A stretch of 64,000 nt of DNA. Source: Crossiella sp. CA-258035. GTDB lineage: Bacteria > Actinomycetota > Actinomycetes > Mycobacteriales > Pseudonocardiaceae. This document shows positions 8,730 to 17,103 of the stretch, piece after piece (positions within the stretch are counted from its first letter, which is position 1; every line of letters begins with the position of its first letter). The DNA is taken from assembly GCF_030064675.1 (NCBI RefSeq), contig NZ_CP116413.1, positions 2,078,001 to 2,142,000 of the forward strand, written 5' to 3'. The position numbers and the translations under genes are program-made. The notes below the pieces were generated by a model. That model worked only from the letters and a program-made list of their open reading frames with translations. It ran no database searches and was not told where the DNA came from.

Positions 8730-9646
8730 CTGGCCGGGCGCAGCTCGGCCGCGCTGGCCCGCAGCTCCGCGTGGAAGGCGAGCACCGCGGGGGAGCGCCG
8801 GGCGTGCCGGGGCACCGCGAGGCACACCGACCGGCGCGGCGGCTCCGGCGTGATCGGCCGCAGCACCACGTCCGCCGGCGTCCGCCCGGCCGCGATGCCG
8901 GGCACGATGGTCACCCCGAGCCCCTCGGCGACCAGGCTCAACTTCGCGGTCCACTCGGCCACCCGCAGCGGGGTGTCCGGGGTGAACCCGGCGCTGGCGC
9001 AGGTCGCGTTCAGCGCGCCCACCGCCTCCGGGGTGTCCGCCACGATCCAGCTCTCCCCGGCCAGCTCGCCCAGCGGCACCCGCCGCCGGTTGGCGAGCCG
9101 GTGCGTCACCGGCAGCGCCACCAGCAGCGGATCGTCCAGCACCGGCAGCAGCTCCGCGCCCGGCACCTCCAGACTGGGCCGCTTGTGCGTGCTGACCACG
9201 GCCAGGTCGAGGTCACCGGCCTCCACCATGGGCAGCAGGCGCTCGGTGGTGCCCTCGCGCAGGGTCAGCGTGATCTTGGGGTGGGCCGCCCGGAACCGGG
9301 ACAGCGCGCCCGGCAGCAGGGCCGCGTTGGCGGTGGCGAAGGCGCCGACCCGCAGGCAGCCCGCGTCCAGGGTGCGCATCGCGTCCAGCGCCCGCGCGGT
9401 GTCGGTGAGCCGGTCCAGCAGGGACCGGGCATGGGGGAGCAGGTACTCCCCGGCGGGGGTCAGGCGAACGCCACGGGGGATCCGGGCGAACAGTTCCACG
9501 CCACAGAGGTCTTCAAGCGCCGCCATCTGGCGGGACACTGCCGACTGGGTGTAGCCGCCGGCCGCGGCAGCCCCGGTGAACGACCCGTGCTCGACCACTG
9601 ACACGAAGGTCCGCAGCGCGATCGGGTCCAACAACTCCGCACGCAC
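8726..9646 (-). CDS. LysR family transcriptional regulator
   Basis: 306 aa. An N-terminal winged helix (ALRTFVSVVEHGSFTGAAAA, then TQSAVSRQMAALE) is followed by the periplasmic-binding-like effector domain (about residues 92-300). The GTG start at 9646 directly abuts CGGAGG, too close for ribosome binding. TAACCT (9658-9653) lies exactly 6 nt upstream, so the message is probably leaderless. LysR proteins usually control a divergent neighbour, but the next gene upstream is a CGNR gene on the same strand, so the target is unclear. Confidence 0.93.
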   Translation of the reverse strand: MRAELLDPIALRTFVSVVEHGSFTGAAAAGGYTQSAVSRQMAALEDLCGVELFARIPRGVRLTPAGEYLLPHARSLLDRLTDTARALDAMRTLDAGCLRVGAFATANAALLPGALSRFRAAHPKITLTLREGTTERLLPMVEAGDLDLAVVSTHKRPSLEVPGAELLPVLDDPLLVALPVTHRLANRRRVPLGELAGESWIVADTPEAVGALNATCASAGFTPDTPLRVAEWTAKLSLVAEGLGVTIVPGIAAGRTPADVVLRPITPEPPRRSVCLAVPRHARRSPAVLAFHAELRASAAELRPAS

Positions 9647-9689
9647 CCTCCGAGGTTACGCACCTCCGCCGCTGGTGACACGCCCACCC

Positions 9690-10226
9690 TCAGTCCACCC
9701 GCCGGCGGTAGTGCCTGCTGACCCTGGCCCGGTTGCCACACGCGGGCGAGCACCACCCCTGCCGGGGATGCTCGCGGACGTAGTACTTCACACACCGAGG
9801 CCCCCGGCAGGCCCGCAACCCCAGCCGCGCTGGCGAGGTCAGAAACGCGATCGCCGCCCGCGCGAACCGGTCCAGCACCAGCTCAATCCCGTTGCCCCCC
9901 AACGCTTCCGTGTGCACCACCGGCCCCGCTGCCCACTCCAGCCAAACCCGCTCCGGCAACACCGCCGCGTTGACCAGCCGCACCGCCTCCGCCACCGACG
10001 GCAACCGGTCCGCATCCGCCGCACTAGGCGGCTCCGGCGCCACCACCACCGCGAACAACGACCGCACCGCCTGCCGCAACCCCACCAATGCCAACCGCCC
10101 GGCTTCCTCCACCCCCGGATCCCCCAACCACCGCCTGCACCGGTCAAGATCCCCAAGATCGTCGGCAACACCACCCCGCCCGTCATGCCGAACGGTGCTC
10201 ACCAACGCCAAAACCGGGTCCACCAC
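9690..10226 (-). CDS. CGNR zinc finger (ABATE) regulator
   Basis: 178 aa. The N-terminal ABATE domain (about residues 1-120) is followed by the C-terminal zinc finger CRGPRCVKYYVREHPRQGWC, continuing SPACGNRARVSRHYRRR, with the hallmark CGNR near residue 164. Such proteins are predicted stress-linked DNA-binding regulators. Two in-frame GTGs begin at 10226 and 10223. The second has TAGGAT (10235-10230) exactly 6 nt upstream and is the likelier, leaderless start. That -10 box lies inside the 31-bp palindrome shared with the divergent gene, so autoregulation is likely. Confidence 0.88.
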   Translation of the reverse strand: MVDPVLALVSTVRHDGRGGVADDLGDLDRCRRWLGDPGVEEAGRLALVGLRQAVRSLFAVVVAPEPPSAADADRLPSVAEAVRLVNAAVLPERVWLEWAAGPVVHTEALGGNGIELVLDRFARAAIAFLTSPARLGLRACRGPRCVKYYVREHPRQGWCSPACGNRARVSRHYRRRVD

Positions 10227-10231
10227 CCCAT

Positions 10232-10262
10232 CCTAATGGTTAGATACCCAAAACCCATTAGG
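10232..10262. promoter_or_regulatory. Palindrome in the CGNR / MDMPI divergent promoter
   Basis: CCTAATGG (10232-10239) and CCATTAGG (10255-10262) are perfect 8-bp inverted repeats separated by 15 bp in a 44-bp intergenic region. The left arm contains the CGNR -10 box; the right arm overlaps the AGGAG ribosome binding site of the divergent gene. A regulator bound here, plausibly the CGNR protein itself, could control both. Confidence 0.65.
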
Positions 10263-10270
10263 AGCCCCAC

Positions 10271-10900
10271 ATGACGATGCCCCCAGATCTCGCCCAAGCC
10301 CTGCACACCGCGAACAACCGCCTCCGCGCCCTGCTCGACACCCCCTTCGACACCAGCACCCCGTCAGCATTGCCTGGCTGGACCCGAGCCCACGTCCTCA
10401 CCCACCTGGCCAACCTCGCCGCCGCGTTCACCCGCCAGGCGGAATTCGCCTACGCCGGGAACCAGATCGAGGTGTACGACGGCGGCCGCCCAGCCCGCGA
10501 CGCCGCCATCGAACAAGGCGCCACCCAGCCCCCCGAAACCCTGCGCGCCACCCTGCACACCGCCCTGAACACCCTGGACGCCACCTGGGCGAAGGCCACC
10601 CCCACTGACTGGACCCGCCCGGTCAGCTACCGCGACGGCATCCTGCTCGACACCGCCCTGGCCTGGTGGCGCGAAGCGGAGATCCACACCACCGACCTGG
10701 TCCTGGCCTACACCCCAACCGAGTGGACCCCGGAGTTCACCGCCTACCTGACCACCTACCTGCACCCCCGCCTGCCCCACCCGGTCACCCTCCAAGGCAC
10801 CCCCACCGCCATCGCCGCCTGGCTGGCCGGCCGAGTCCCACCCACCCCGGTCACCACCGCCGACGGCACCCCGCTGCCCACCCTCAACCCCTGGCCCTGA
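10271..10900 (+). CDS. Maleylpyruvate isomerase family mycothiol-dependent protein (MDMPI/DinB-like)
   Basis: 209 aa. The N-terminal four-helix DinB-like fold carries the family hallmarks: SALPGWTRAHVLTHLA near residues 36-51, where the His binds metal, and LAWWREAEIHTTDLVL near 130-145, with a further acidic/His pair. It lacks a gentisate or maleylpyruvate pathway neighbourhood, so the true substrate is unknown. Members often act on mycothiol or are of unassigned function. An AGGAG site at 10260-10264 supports the ATG. It is divergent from the CGNR gene with a shared palindrome. Confidence 0.85.
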   Translation: MTMPPDLAQALHTANNRLRALLDTPFDTSTPSALPGWTRAHVLTHLANLAAAFTRQAEFAYAGNQIEVYDGGRPARDAAIEQGATQPPETLRATLHTALNTLDATWAKATPTDWTRPVSYRDGILLDTALAWWREAEIHTTDLVLAYTPTEWTPEFTAYLTTYLHPRLPHPVTLQGTPTAIAAWLAGRVPPTPVTTADGTPLPTLNPWP

Positions 10901-10910
10901 CTGCAACCCA

Positions 10911-10933
10911 GGTGCCACCCCAGATCTGGCACC
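10911..10933 (+). terminator. Hairpin after the MDMPI gene
   Basis: GGTGCCA (10911-10917) and TGGCACC (10927-10933) form a 7-bp stem with a 9-nt loop, 10 bp after the stop. There is no T tract. A TTGACG hexamer at 10939-10944 could belong to the promoter of the following secreted hydrolase, but no well-spaced -10 is seen. Confidence 0.45.
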
Positions 10934-10997
10934 ACGGGTTGACGCCCCAAACCCCTTGGCGTGACTAGCTTCCACATCACACCAAGGGAAGGTTCAC

Positions 10998-12971
10998 ATG
11001 CGCCCCAACCACTTCCGCACCCTCACCACGGCAACCCTGCTCGCCCTAACAATCCCCACCACAGCCACCGCCACCCCAGTCGCCGCCGCCACCCCCGTCG
11101 CCTCCGCCGCTGCTGCCCGCTCCGCCGCCATCGCGGCCTCCTCTGCCGCCGCGACCGCCGCCGCCTCCCCTGCCACCGCCGTGGCCTCCACCTCTGTCGC
11201 CGCTCCACCCACCTCGCCCCCCACTCACCCCTGCGCCACCGCGACCCAACAGTGCGACGGCACCCTCGACCTCCCCCTGAACTGGTCCGACCCCACCGGC
11301 GAACGCATCCCCATCCCGTTCACCTTCCACCCCCGCACCGACCAGTCCCGCCCCGCCGAGGGCACCGTGCTCGCCCTCGGCGGCGGTCCGGCCTCGTCGC
11401 TCGGCGGCGCCATCGAAGGCCACCGTCGGGCCCTGGGCGCCGAGTCCGCCCGGTTCAACGTGTTGGCCGTGGAACGCCGGGGCTTCGGCCGCGCCGCCCC
11501 GTTCGCCTGCCCCGACCTGGACCTGACCACACCCCAGACCGTCGCCGACTGCACCAACGGCATCGGCCCCCGGCTCCAGTTCTTCACCACCGACCAACGC
11601 GTCACCGACGTCGACGCCGTCCGCGCCGCCCTGGGCATCCCGGCGCTGACCCTGTACGGCACCTCCTACGGCACCCGCGACGCCACCGCCTACGCGGTCC
11701 GCTTTCCCCAGCGCACCAAGGCGATCATCGCCGACAGCGCCATGCCGGTGAACGCCGAGGGCTACGCCGTCGGCGACACCTTCAACGAGCGCCTGCGGGT
11801 CACCGCCACCCAGCTCACCGCGGTCTGCGCGCCCTCCCCGGCCTGCCGCGCCCTGCCCGGCACCCCCGCGAGCCGCTGGTCGGACCTGATGACCCGCCTG
11901 CGCGCCCACCCCGACCCCAAGCTGCCCCTGTTCGCCCTCAACGACATCATCTCCAAACCCGGCGAACCCTCGGTCGGCCGCGAGATCAACGCCGCCATCG
12001 CCGCCTACCTCGCCGACGACCCGGCCCCGCTGCACCGCCTCGCCGCCACCGGCCCCACCCTGCCGCCCAGGGGCTCGCCGTTCACCGCCCCGTTCTTCGC
12101 GTTCTGGTGCGCCGACAGCGCCTACCCGTTCTCCCGCACCGCCACCCCGGAGGTCCGCCGCCAGGAACTGGCCCGCTACCGCCAGGCCAACCCCGAACGC
12201 CCGGTGACCGCCGCCGAGGTCATGGGCGCCTTCGGCTGGGCCGAGGACTGGTGCGCCCACTGGCCAACCCCGCGCCCCACTCCGCTGATCCCACCCGGCA
12301 CCGCCCTGCCCGACGTCCCCCTGCTCGCCATCGGCGGCCAACTCGACCTGGGCGCCGACCAGGCGGCCCGAACCCTGGCCGCTTCAGTCCCCCGCGGCCG
12401 CGCCCTGATCGTCCCCTTCGGTCAGCACGTCCCCAGCATCACCAACTACGGCTACAGCCCCTGCGCCGCCCACGCCGTCCGCACCTTCCTCACCAACCCG
12501 GCCAAACCCACCCCGCCCTGCACCGCCGAGAACTACCAGGCCCAGGCCCACTTCCCCCGCACCACCGACAACCTGCCCACCCCACACGCCCCAGCCCTGT
12601 CCCGCGAACACCGCACAGCCCTGGCCGTGGCCTTGAGCACCGCCAACGACGCCCTGGCCCGCCGCAACCCGAACACCGCCCTCCAGGTCAACCGCAAGCA
12701 GCTCCCCGGCGTCCGCGGCGGCACGATCCACTTCGAGAACCCCCAGATCCGCCTGGACCACGTCCAGCACGTCACGGACGCGGGTGTCACCGGCACGATC
12801 ACCATCCCCGCGCAACACGAGGAAGCGACCGCCACCCTCACTGTCACCCACAACGGCAAGACCACCGAGCTCCGCCTGCGCTGGAACCCCTTCCACGTGA
12901 GGCAGACGCTCAAGATCCAGGGCACGGCGGACAACGCCAGCTTCACCGCGACGTTCCCGAACGCCAGCTAG
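10998..12971 (+). CDS. Secreted alpha/beta hydrolase, S33 peptidase family
   Basis: 657 aa. A signal peptide (RTLTTATLLALTIPTTATAT) is followed by about 45 residues of Ala/Ser-rich low complexity before the mature enzyme. The fold has an early GGGPASS oxyanion-type turn, the nucleophile elbow GTSYGT near residue 220, an acidic residue in the GGQLDLGADQ strand and the His in FGQHVPS near 475. This order matches Streptomyces tripeptidyl aminopeptidase-like S33 enzymes. An extra C-terminal domain of about 120 residues follows. AAGGGAAGG 6 nt before the ATG supports the start. The Ala-rich linker is unusually long. Confidence 0.85.
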   Translation: MRPNHFRTLTTATLLALTIPTTATATPVAAATPVASAAAARSAAIAASSAAATAAASPATAVASTSVAAPPTSPPTHPCATATQQCDGTLDLPLNWSDPTGERIPIPFTFHPRTDQSRPAEGTVLALGGGPASSLGGAIEGHRRALGAESARFNVLAVERRGFGRAAPFACPDLDLTTPQTVADCTNGIGPRLQFFTTDQRVTDVDAVRAALGIPALTLYGTSYGTRDATAYAVRFPQRTKAIIADSAMPVNAEGYAVGDTFNERLRVTATQLTAVCAPSPACRALPGTPASRWSDLMTRLRAHPDPKLPLFALNDIISKPGEPSVGREINAAIAAYLADDPAPLHRLAATGPTLPPRGSPFTAPFFAFWCADSAYPFSRTATPEVRRQELARYRQANPERPVTAAEVMGAFGWAEDWCAHWPTPRPTPLIPPGTALPDVPLLAIGGQLDLGADQAARTLAASVPRGRALIVPFGQHVPSITNYGYSPCAAHAVRTFLTNPAKPTPPCTAENYQAQAHFPRTTDNLPTPHAPALSREHRTALAVALSTANDALARRNPNTALQVNRKQLPGVRGGTIHFENPQIRLDHVQHVTDAGVTGTITIPAQHEEATATLTVTHNGKTTELRLRWNPFHVRQTLKIQGTADNASFTATFPNAS

Positions 12972-13107
12972 TCCACCTGCCCCGTCCCGCCGTCCCGCCG
13001 TCCCGCTGGCCATCCGCCCCGTCCCGCCGCTGGGCCTGCCCTTCTCCTCGCGCCCCGCTCGGCCCTGCCCCGCCGCCCTCTCCCCGCTCGGGGTTAGGGT
13101 TGCGGGG
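12972..13107. repeat. Short pyrimidine-rich low-complexity spacer
   Basis: Repeated CGTCCCGC and CCGCC(CT) blocks with strong C bias on the plus strand, no open frame with coding character, then TAGGGT at 13095-13100. A longer tract of the same kind is at 41450-41800. It looks like slippage-derived DNA. Confidence 0.5.
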
Positions 13108-14019
13108 TTGGCCGGGCGGGAATCGGGACGGGGCTGGATGCGGCGGGGGCGGGAACCAAAGGGGCAGCGGGGCGCCGTGCGCGGACCGGTGCCCGGCCAG
13201 TACCCGGTGCGGTTCGGCATGGCCGAGCTGCTCGCCGACCTGGACTGGCCCAACGGCTGGCTGCTGAGCGTGGACGGCGTCGCCCAGTCCTATGTGGACC
13301 TCGACGACCCCACCCACCTGGAGTTCGACTACATCCGCCGCATCGGCGACGTCATCGACTGCCTGGGCGAGCCCGAAGCGGCCTTGGACGCCCTGCACAT
13401 CGGTGGCGGCGCCTGCACCGTCCCGCGCTACCTCGCCGCCACCCGCCCCGGCTCGCGCCAACTGGTCTTCGACGCCGACGGCGAACTCATCGACCTGGTC
13501 CGTGAACACCTCCGGCTGCGCGACGTCCCCGCCCTGCGGGTGCGGGTGTGCGACGGCAGGGAAGGCGTGACCACCCGGCGTGACGAGTCGGCGGATCTTG
13601 TTGTGCTGGACGCCTTCCAGCGCGCCTCCATGCCCGGCGGCCTGGCCACCCGGGAGTTCATCGGCGACATCGCCAGGGTGCTCCGCCCGGACGGCACGGT
13701 GATCGTCAACGTCACCGACGGCCCCGGCCTGAAGTTCGCCCGTCGCGTCGTGGCCACCCTGAGCCTGGTCTTCCCCCAGGTCCTGCTGGTCGCCGAACCC
13801 GCGGTGCTGCGCGGACGCCGGTTCGGAAACCTGGTGCTGGTCGGCTCCAAGACCGATCTGCCGGTGCCGGAGATCACCAGCAAGGTGCACTCGGCGGCAT
13901 TCCCGGCCCGCTGCGTCTCCGGCGCCGACCTGACCAAGCTCTGCGCGGGCGCCGAACCCATCACCGACACCGCGCCCATGGTCGCCCCGGTGCCGCCCGC
14001 CCGAGCCTTCGGGGGTTGA
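13108..14019 (+). CDS. Spermidine synthase-like methyltransferase-fold protein
   Basis: Up to 303 aa. It has a Rossmann-type spermidine synthase fold: LHIGGGACTVPRYLA (motif I) near residue 93, an acidic residue ending the second strand (VFDADGE), and LVVLDAF near 160. The GGGDGG motif and catalytic Asp of true aminopropyltransferases are not conserved, so aminopropyl transfer is doubtful; this is the common orphan spermidine-synthase-like group of actinobacteria. The start is uncertain: TTG 13108 (7 nt after TAGGGT), ATG 13138, or GTG 13171 just before RGPVPGQYPVRFG, where homology seems to begin. The stop TGA is embedded in the next promoter's -35 hexamer. Confidence 0.75.
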   Translation: MAGRESGRGWMRRGREPKGQRGAVRGPVPGQYPVRFGMAELLADLDWPNGWLLSVDGVAQSYVDLDDPTHLEFDYIRRIGDVIDCLGEPEAALDALHIGGGACTVPRYLAATRPGSRQLVFDADGELIDLVREHLRLRDVPALRVRVCDGREGVTTRRDESADLVVLDAFQRASMPGGLATREFIGDIARVLRPDGTVIVNVTDGPGLKFARRVVATLSLVFPQVLLVAEPAVLRGRRFGNLVLVGSKTDLPVPEITSKVHSAAFPARCVSGADLTKLCAGAEPITDTAPMVAPVPPARAFGG

Positions 14020-14046
14020 CCTCCAGCTTAGTGGAGGTTGCATGCT
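14016..14046 (+). promoter_or_regulatory. MerR-type promoter/operator, leaderless
   Basis: TTGACC (-35, 14016-14021) and CATGCT (-10, 14041-14046) are separated by 19 bp, the over-long spacer typical of MerR-activated promoters. The dyad ACCTCCA (14019-14025) / TGGAGGT (14032-14038) fills the spacer as expected. The -10 ends exactly 6 nt before the ATG at 14053, so the transcript should start at the start codon. Confidence 0.75.
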
Positions 14047-14052
14047 GCACCC

Positions 14053-15183
14053 ATGAGTAGGGCAATGCGAGTCGGGGTGATCGGCGACGGACTGGCGCGG
14101 GGCTGGGCGGCCCGCGCGCACTTCCCCGCGCTGCGAGGACTGCACGGAGTCGAGCTGTTCGCGGTCGCCGACCCAAGCCATCCCGCCGACGACGTGGCCG
14201 CCCAGTGGGGCGCGCACCTGGTCTGCGCCGACCCAGCCGAGCTGGCCACCCACCGCCAGGTGGACGTGGTCACCGTCGCGGGCCCGGTCCCCGGCCACGA
14301 CGATCTCGTGCGCACTGCCCTGTCCGCGGGCAAACACGTGTTCTGCGAATGGCCGCTGAGCACCAACGTCCGCGCCGCGGCCGAACTGCGCGACCTGGCC
14401 GCCCGCTCCGGCGGGCACCAGGTCGTCGGCCTGCGCGGCCGCGCCGACCCCGGCGCGCGCTTCGCCCGTGACCTGTTGGCCCACGGCGAGATCGGCGAGG
14501 TGCTCGGCGTGACCCTGAGCGCCGCCCCAGCGAGTCCATCGGAGTCCACAGTGGACGAACCGCTGCTCACCGGCGACGGCGGCCAGGCCCTGGACGTCCT
14601 CCGGTTCTGTCTGGGCGAACCCGCCGAACTGTCCGCGACCCTCACCACCCGCTGCCCCGGCGTGCCGGGCCCGGACCAGGTCCTGGTGCAAGGACTCCTC
14701 GAGTCCGGGGTGGCGATCTCGGCCCACCTGCAGTCCGGCGCACCGGGCGGCACCGGCTTCCGGATGGAGGTCCAAGGCCGCCGCGGTGCTCTGGTCCTGG
14801 TGTCCCCCAGTCGGATCGGCGAGCACGAGTCCACCGTGCTGCTGGCCCGCCGCACCGGCGGCGGCACTTCGGCGGCCGCTGCTACGCCCGGTGCCGCCAC
14901 GCCCGGTGCCGTCGCACTCGGTGCCGCCCCGCCCGGTGCCACCCTGCTTGGCGTGGCCCAGTCGCTTGAGGTGGTCCCGGTCCCGGAGAGCTACCGGAGT
15001 GGCGTGGCCGCGGTCCCGGCGGGCCCCGCCCAGGGAGTCGCCCGACTGTACGCCGAACTCCTGCGGGCGGTCCGGACCGGAACGCCACAGGACCCGGACT
15101 TCACCACCGCGGTGGGACTGCACTGCCTGCTGGACACGGTGGCCGCGGCGGCGAGCACCCGGCGGTGCCGCAGCTTCGGGTGA
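14053..15183 (+). CDS. Gfo/Idh/MocA family oxidoreductase
   Basis: 376 aa from the ATG at 14053. The N-terminal Rossmann domain opens with VGVIGDGLARGWAARAHFPAL, has ADPS after the second strand and the family signature GKHVFCEWPLSTN near residue 95, where the usual EKP is changed to EWP, losing the Lys often involved in catalysis. The C-terminal sheet domain follows, interrupted near residues 280-305 by an Ala/Gly/Pro repeat (AATPGAATPGAVALGAAPPGA). Weak conservation at the EKP position makes a catalytic role uncertain. It is expressed from a 19-bp-spacer MerR-type promoter, so induction by a redox or drug signal is likely. Confidence 0.85.
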   Translation: MSRAMRVGVIGDGLARGWAARAHFPALRGLHGVELFAVADPSHPADDVAAQWGAHLVCADPAELATHRQVDVVTVAGPVPGHDDLVRTALSAGKHVFCEWPLSTNVRAAAELRDLAARSGGHQVVGLRGRADPGARFARDLLAHGEIGEVLGVTLSAAPASPSESTVDEPLLTGDGGQALDVLRFCLGEPAELSATLTTRCPGVPGPDQVLVQGLLESGVAISAHLQSGAPGGTGFRMEVQGRRGALVLVSPSRIGEHESTVLLARRTGGGTSAAAATPGAATPGAVALGAAPPGATLLGVAQSLEVVPVPESYRSGVAAVPAGPAQGVARLYAELLRAVRTGTPQDPDFTTAVGLHCLLDTVAAAASTRRCRSFG

Positions 15184-15315
15184 TCGCGGCTCACTCCGGC
15201 GGGGGAGCGCACTCACCTCGCGGCGGGAGGGATCCCGGCGGGTGCTGCGAGAGTGTTGACGGCGGGGGGAACTGGGGGTGGGCACGGCGGTCAACGGGCC
15301 GTCGTGCCCCACGGT

Positions 15316-15888
15316 TCAACCTCGGGGGCCCAAGCCGTGGAACAGCGTGGTGACAACCCGGTCGGCGAGCACGTCGACGTCAGTGCGCTGTTCGACGTGC
15401 TCGTGCACCGCCTCGAGCAGCAGGGCGTGGTAGACCCGGCCCAGCCAGTCCGGGCTGACCGACTCGTCCACCAGTCCGGCCGCGAGGATCCGGTCGAACA
15501 GCGCCTGCGACTTCCGGCGGACCCGCACCTCGGTGGCCATGGCCGTGGACTCGGCCAGCGCCTGCTTGCTCGGCGTGAACCGCCACACGCTCTTCACCGT
15601 CACCAGGTTCGCGGTCAACTGGTGCAGGGCCACCAACGGCGGCGCGGTATCCGTACGGGCGGCGTTGATCGCGTCCTCGACCTGGGACATGATGGCGTCA
15701 ATCATCGCCGCGACCAGCGCCTCCCTGGTGGCGAACCGGCGGTGCACGGTCGTGCGGGCCACGCCCGCGGCATCGGCGATCTGCTGCAACGTCGTCGTCG
15801 GATCCGCACTCAGCATGCGGTCGGCCACGCGCAGGATCGCCTGATGGGTGCGTTCCGCATCCGCGCGTAGTGGCCGCTCCAAGGACAT
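15316..15888 (-). CDS. TetR family transcriptional repressor
   Basis: 190 aa from ATG 15888. The N-terminal helix-turn-helix contains TLQQIADAAGVARTTVHRRFATREALVAAMI (residues about 36-66 including flanks), followed by an all-helical ligand domain. TATCGT (15900-15895) lies exactly 6 nt before the ATG and there is no ribosome binding site, so it is probably leaderless. It is divergent from an aldo/keto reductase with a perfect dyad between them; this arrangement suggests the TetR protein represses both genes. Confidence 0.93.
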   Translation of the reverse strand: MSLERPLRADAERTHQAILRVADRMLSADPTTTLQQIADAAGVARTTVHRRFATREALVAAMIDAIMSQVEDAINAARTDTAPPLVALHQLTANLVTVKSVWRFTPSKQALAESTAMATEVRVRRKSQALFDRILAAGLVDESVSPDWLGRVYHALLLEAVHEHVEQRTDVDVLADRVVTTLFHGLGPRG

Positions 15889-15928
15889 GGGCAGACGATA
15901 CCCAGCAGTCGCGCCTCCCCATAAACTC

Positions 15929-15968
15929 GCAACACGAGTGTTGCATATATGCGGTAATCCGATACGGT
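15929..15968. promoter_or_regulatory. TetR operator and AKR promoter
   Basis: GCAACAC (15929-15935) and GTGTTGC (15938-15944) are perfect 7-bp arms around 2 bp. The right arm merges with a second perfect palindrome, GCATATATGC (15943-15952). TTGCAT (15941-15946) and TACGGT (15963-15968) with a 16-bp spacer make the likely promoter of the aldo/keto reductase, so a repressor on the dyad would block the -35. Confidence 0.7.
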
Positions 15969-16023
15969 GGTGTTTCGGGTCGAGCAGATCCGTCTTCCCA
16001 CCACGAACTGAGGGACACACGAC

Positions 16024-17067
16024 ATGCGGCTGCGCACCCTCGGCGGCACCGGAATCAAGGTCAGCCCCTACTGCCTCGGCGCGATGATGTTCGGCGCCAT
16101 GGGCAATGCCGACCACGACGAGTCGGTACGAATGATCCACACCGCCCTGGACGCGGGCATCAACTTCATCGACACCGCTGACGTCTACTCCAACGGCGAG
16201 TCCGAGGAGATCGTCGGCAAGGCCCTCAAGGGCCGTCGCGACGACGTCGTCCTGGCCACCAAGGCGCACCTGCCGATGGGCGAGAACCCCAACCGGCGCG
16301 GTGGCTCCCGGCGCTGGCTGGTCCGCGCCGTGGAGGACAGCCTCCGCAGGCTCGGCACCGACCACCTGGACCTGTACCAGCTGCACCGGCCCGATGAGGA
16401 CACCGCCGTGGACGAGACCCTGGGCGCGCTGTCGGATCTGGTGCGCTCCGGCAAGGTCCGCGCGGTGGGCACCTCGACCTTCCCGGCCGAGCTCATCGTG
16501 GAGATGCAGTGGGAGTCGGAACGGCGCGGCCATGTCCGCGTGCGCACCGAGCAACCGCCCTATTCGATTTTCAACCGCGCGGCCGAGACCTCCGTTCTGC
16601 CGACCTGTGCTCGTTACGGGATGGGCGTGTTGACCTGGGGACCGCTCAACCGGGGCTGGCTCACCGGTCGCTACCGGCCCGGCTACCAGTTGCCGGAAGG
16701 CGCGCACCCGGTGCAGCAGCAGATGTTCGACCCGGCGAACCCCGCCAACGCGCGGAAGTACGCCGTGATCGAGCAGCTGCTCAAGCTCGCCGGGGAGACG
16801 GGCCACTCACTGGCCCACCTCGCGGTGGCCTTCGTGCTCGCCCACCCGGCGGTGACCTCGGCGATCATCGGGCCGCGCACCCCTGAACAGCTCGCGGACC
16901 TGTTGGCGGGCAAGGATGTCGTGCTCGAGGACGAGGTGCTGGACCGCATCGACGAACTCGTTCCCCCTGGCACCGTCCTGAACGCCGACGACAGCTTCTA
17001 CCAGCCGCCGGGCATCACGGACCCGTCCCAGCGCCGTCGTCCCCGCGAGGCCAGGGCCGCGGTCTGA
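16024..17067 (+). CDS. Aldo/keto reductase (NADPH-dependent)
   Basis: 347 aa TIM-barrel oxidoreductase. The catalytic tetrad is visible: Asp and Tyr in NFIDTADVYSNGES (near residues 44-57), Lys in VVLATKAH and His in YQLHRPD. The family C-terminal LAHPAVTSAIIGPRTPEQL cofactor loop is present. It resembles the YajO/Tas-like AKR11/AKR12 group that reduces aldehydes. GAGGGA ahead of the ATG gives weak ribosome binding. Divergent from a TetR gene and therefore probably induced by a small molecule, perhaps an aldehyde. Confidence 0.9.
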   Translation: MRLRTLGGTGIKVSPYCLGAMMFGAMGNADHDESVRMIHTALDAGINFIDTADVYSNGESEEIVGKALKGRRDDVVLATKAHLPMGENPNRRGGSRRWLVRAVEDSLRRLGTDHLDLYQLHRPDEDTAVDETLGALSDLVRSGKVRAVGTSTFPAELIVEMQWESERRGHVRVRTEQPPYSIFNRAAETSVLPTCARYGMGVLTWGPLNRGWLTGRYRPGYQLPEGAHPVQQQMFDPANPANARKYAVIEQLLKLAGETGHSLAHLAVAFVLAHPAVTSAIIGPRTPEQLADLLAGKDVVLEDEVLDRIDELVPPGTVLNADDSFYQPPGITDPSQRRRPREARAAV

Positions 17068-17103
17068 CCCCCGGAACGGAGCGAGGACCTCGCGCTCCGG
17101 GGG
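17068..17103 (+). terminator. Hairpin terminator of the aldo/keto reductase gene
   Basis: CCCCCGGA (17068-17075) pairs with TCCGGGGG (17096-17103), and GCGAGG (17081-17086) with CCTCGC (17088-17093), one base after the stop. Confidence 0.65.

Noticed and set aside
6609-8954. Long minus-strand open frame across bioB, bsaP and DUF2567
   Set aside because: Shadow of three well-recognised plus-strand genes.
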